A stretch of 8,002 nt of DNA from Saprospiraceae bacterium (GTDB taxonomy: Bacteria; Bacteroidota; Bacteroidia; Chitinophagales; Saprospiraceae). The stretch is from assembly GCA_023300835.1 (NCBI GenBank), contig JALZVB010000400.1:1-8002 (forward strand), in the 5' to 3' direction. Position numbers and translations under genes: made by a program. Each line of letters opens with the position of its first letter. The first letter of the stretch is position 1. The notes beneath the pieces were generated by a model. The model was not told the DNA's origin. It saw only the letters and a program-made list of their open reading frames with translations, and searched no databases. Shown piece after piece: positions 7,378 to 8,002 of this stretch.

Positions 7378-7410
7378 AGTCTTGAAAATGATTAGCATTT
7401 TCCTGAGACT
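7378..7410 (+). repeat. Bulged stem-loop in the nrdB upstream region
   Basis: GAAAATG (7384-7390) and CATTTTC (7396-7402) form a perfect 7-bp stem with loop ATTAG. An outer 5-bp stem, AGTCT (7378-7382) with AGACT (7406-7410), extends it across an asymmetric internal loop (T versus CTG). Twelve pairs in 33 nt is the best-formed structure in this gap, and it ends 72 nt before the nrdB start codon. It is followed by AC and not by a T tract, so it is unlikely to be a terminator. It could be a leader-RNA element or a protein-binding dyad. Confidence 0.5.
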
Positions 7411-7482
7411 ACAAATTGAAAACTTATTATTTATATAAAATAAACGCTTTACCAATATCAGTGTTTATAATAACTGTTAAGA

Positions 7483-8002
7483 ATGACCGCAAAGCAAAAA
7501 GAACCCTTATTAGAAAACAATCCCAATAGGTTTGTGCTATTCCCTATAGAACATCATGATATATGGTCATTTTATAAAAAATCCGAAGCCAGTTTTTGGA
7601 CTGCTGAAGAGATTGATCTGCATCAAGACGTTTCTGACTGGGAGAACAGATTGAATGATGATGAGAAGCACTTTATCAAGCACGTACTAGCATTCTTTGC
7701 TGCCAGTGATGGTATTGTCAATGAAAACCTTGCGGATAACATGGTAAGTGAGGTACAGTATACTGAGGCTAAGTTTTTCTATGGTTTCCAGATAATGATG
7801 GAGAACATACATTCTGAGACTTACTCACTATTGATAGACACTTATATAAAGGATAATAAGGAAAAGGACTTTCTTTTCAATGCCGTGGAAAACCTTCCAT
7901 GTGTCAAGAAAAAAGCAGATTGGGCTCTAGAGTGGATTGAAGATGCTTCATTTGCCGAAAGGTTAATAGCATTTGCAGCCGTAGAAGGTATATTCTTCTC
8001 AG
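7483..8002 (+). CDS. nrdB: Class Ia ribonucleotide reductase beta (R2) subunit, 5' part only
   Basis: NrdB holds the di-iron/tyrosyl-radical cofactor that drives NrdA to reduce ribonucleoside diphosphates to deoxyribonucleotides in the cytosol. The first 173 codons are present (family length is about 320-330) and the frame is open at the window edge. The sequence is of the eukaryote-like R2 type: NRFVLFPIEHHDIW (15-28), EASFWTAEEIDL (35-46), LAFFAASDGIVNENL (69-83), GFQIMMENIHSETYSLLIDT (101-120), KKADWAL (143-149) and FAAVEGIFFS (164-173). By comparison with mouse R2, the visible metal ligands are Asp76, Glu107, His110 and Glu168, and the radical residue is Tyr114; all are intact. The second Glu/His pair lies beyond the edge. 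The ATG is the first start after an in-frame TAA at 7471-7473; there is no strong Shine-Dalgarno sequence. In this phylum nrdA usually follows. Confidence 0.95.
   Translation, partial: MTAKQKEPLLENNPNRFVLFPIEHHDIWSFYKKSEASFWTAEEIDLHQDVSDWENRLNDDEKHFIKHVLAFFAASDGIVNENLADNMVSEVQYTEAKFFYGFQIMMENIHSETYSLLIDTYIKDNKEKDFLFNAVENLPCVKKKADWALEWIEDASFAERLIAFAAVEGIFFS

Larger units (their letters stand above)
7176..7482. other. 307-bp intergenic region between corA and nrdB
   Basis: No open reading frame or tRNA-like fold is apparent. The region holds a candidate terminator (7205-7238), the perfect 10-bp palindrome AACAGCTGTT (7246-7255) and a bulged stem-loop (7378-7410). It also has a short AT-only inverted repeat, TTATTT-ATATA-AAATAA (7427-7443). 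It should carry the nrdB promoter, but I found only partial matches to TAnnTTTG (TTAATTTG at 7291-7298, AACGTTTG at 7369-7376), neither with a well-spaced upstream TTG. No NrdR box (ACACTATATATTGTGT-like) is seen. Confidence 0.5.

Noticed and set aside
7459..7476. CAGT...ACTG dyad ahead of nrdB as an NrdR box
   Set aside because: Only the outer four pairs match. The inner sequence does not fit the ACACTATATATTGTGT-type consensus, and no tandem second box is present.

Overview
The window looks like a stretch of chromosome from an AT-rich member of the Bacteroidota (Bacteroidetes), probably a free-living Flavobacteriia- or Saprospiria-like bacterium. Four things point there: a secreted enzyme ending in a type IX secretion (T9SS) sorting domain, a TonB-dependent receptor with an N-terminal carboxypeptidase-regulatory-like domain, a class Ia ribonucleotide reductase R2 of the eukaryote-like type usual in this phylum, and mostly absent Shine-Dalgarno sequences. 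I cannot fix the genus from the sequence.

Layout. The left half (about 87-4638) is a two-gene minus-strand operon. It is transcribed from a TonB-dependent outer-membrane receptor into a secreted alpha/beta-hydrolase-fold protein with a T9SS tail, and it closes with a strong intrinsic terminator at 87-123. A 266-bp divergent region (4639-4904) holds two inverted repeats. The right half is on the plus strand: an FtsX/LolC-E-type ABC permease starting at TTG (4905-6173), a CorA-type divalent-metal channel (6222-7175), a 307-bp gap with a likely terminator and a bulged stem-loop, and the 5' part of nrdB (7483 onward), which runs off the window.

How the genes fit. The receptor and hydrolase-like protein probably act together at the cell surface: the T9SS protein binds or cleaves a substrate outside the cell, and the receptor imports the product or ligand with TonB energy. 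No SusD-like lipoprotein is present, so this is not a canonical polysaccharide utilisation locus, and the substrate cannot be read from the sequence. The permease, CorA and NrdB are housekeeping-type genes for envelope lipoprotein or lipid handling, Mg2+/Co2+ transport and dNTP synthesis.

I found no clear undescribed system, mobile element, CRISPR array or RNA gene. The most interesting point is that the hydrolase-fold protein has Gly where the catalytic Ser of the nucleophile elbow should be. It may be a binding pseudo-enzyme or a hydrolase with unusual chemistry. Next in interest are the stem-loop ahead of nrdB and the inverted repeats in the divergent promoter region.
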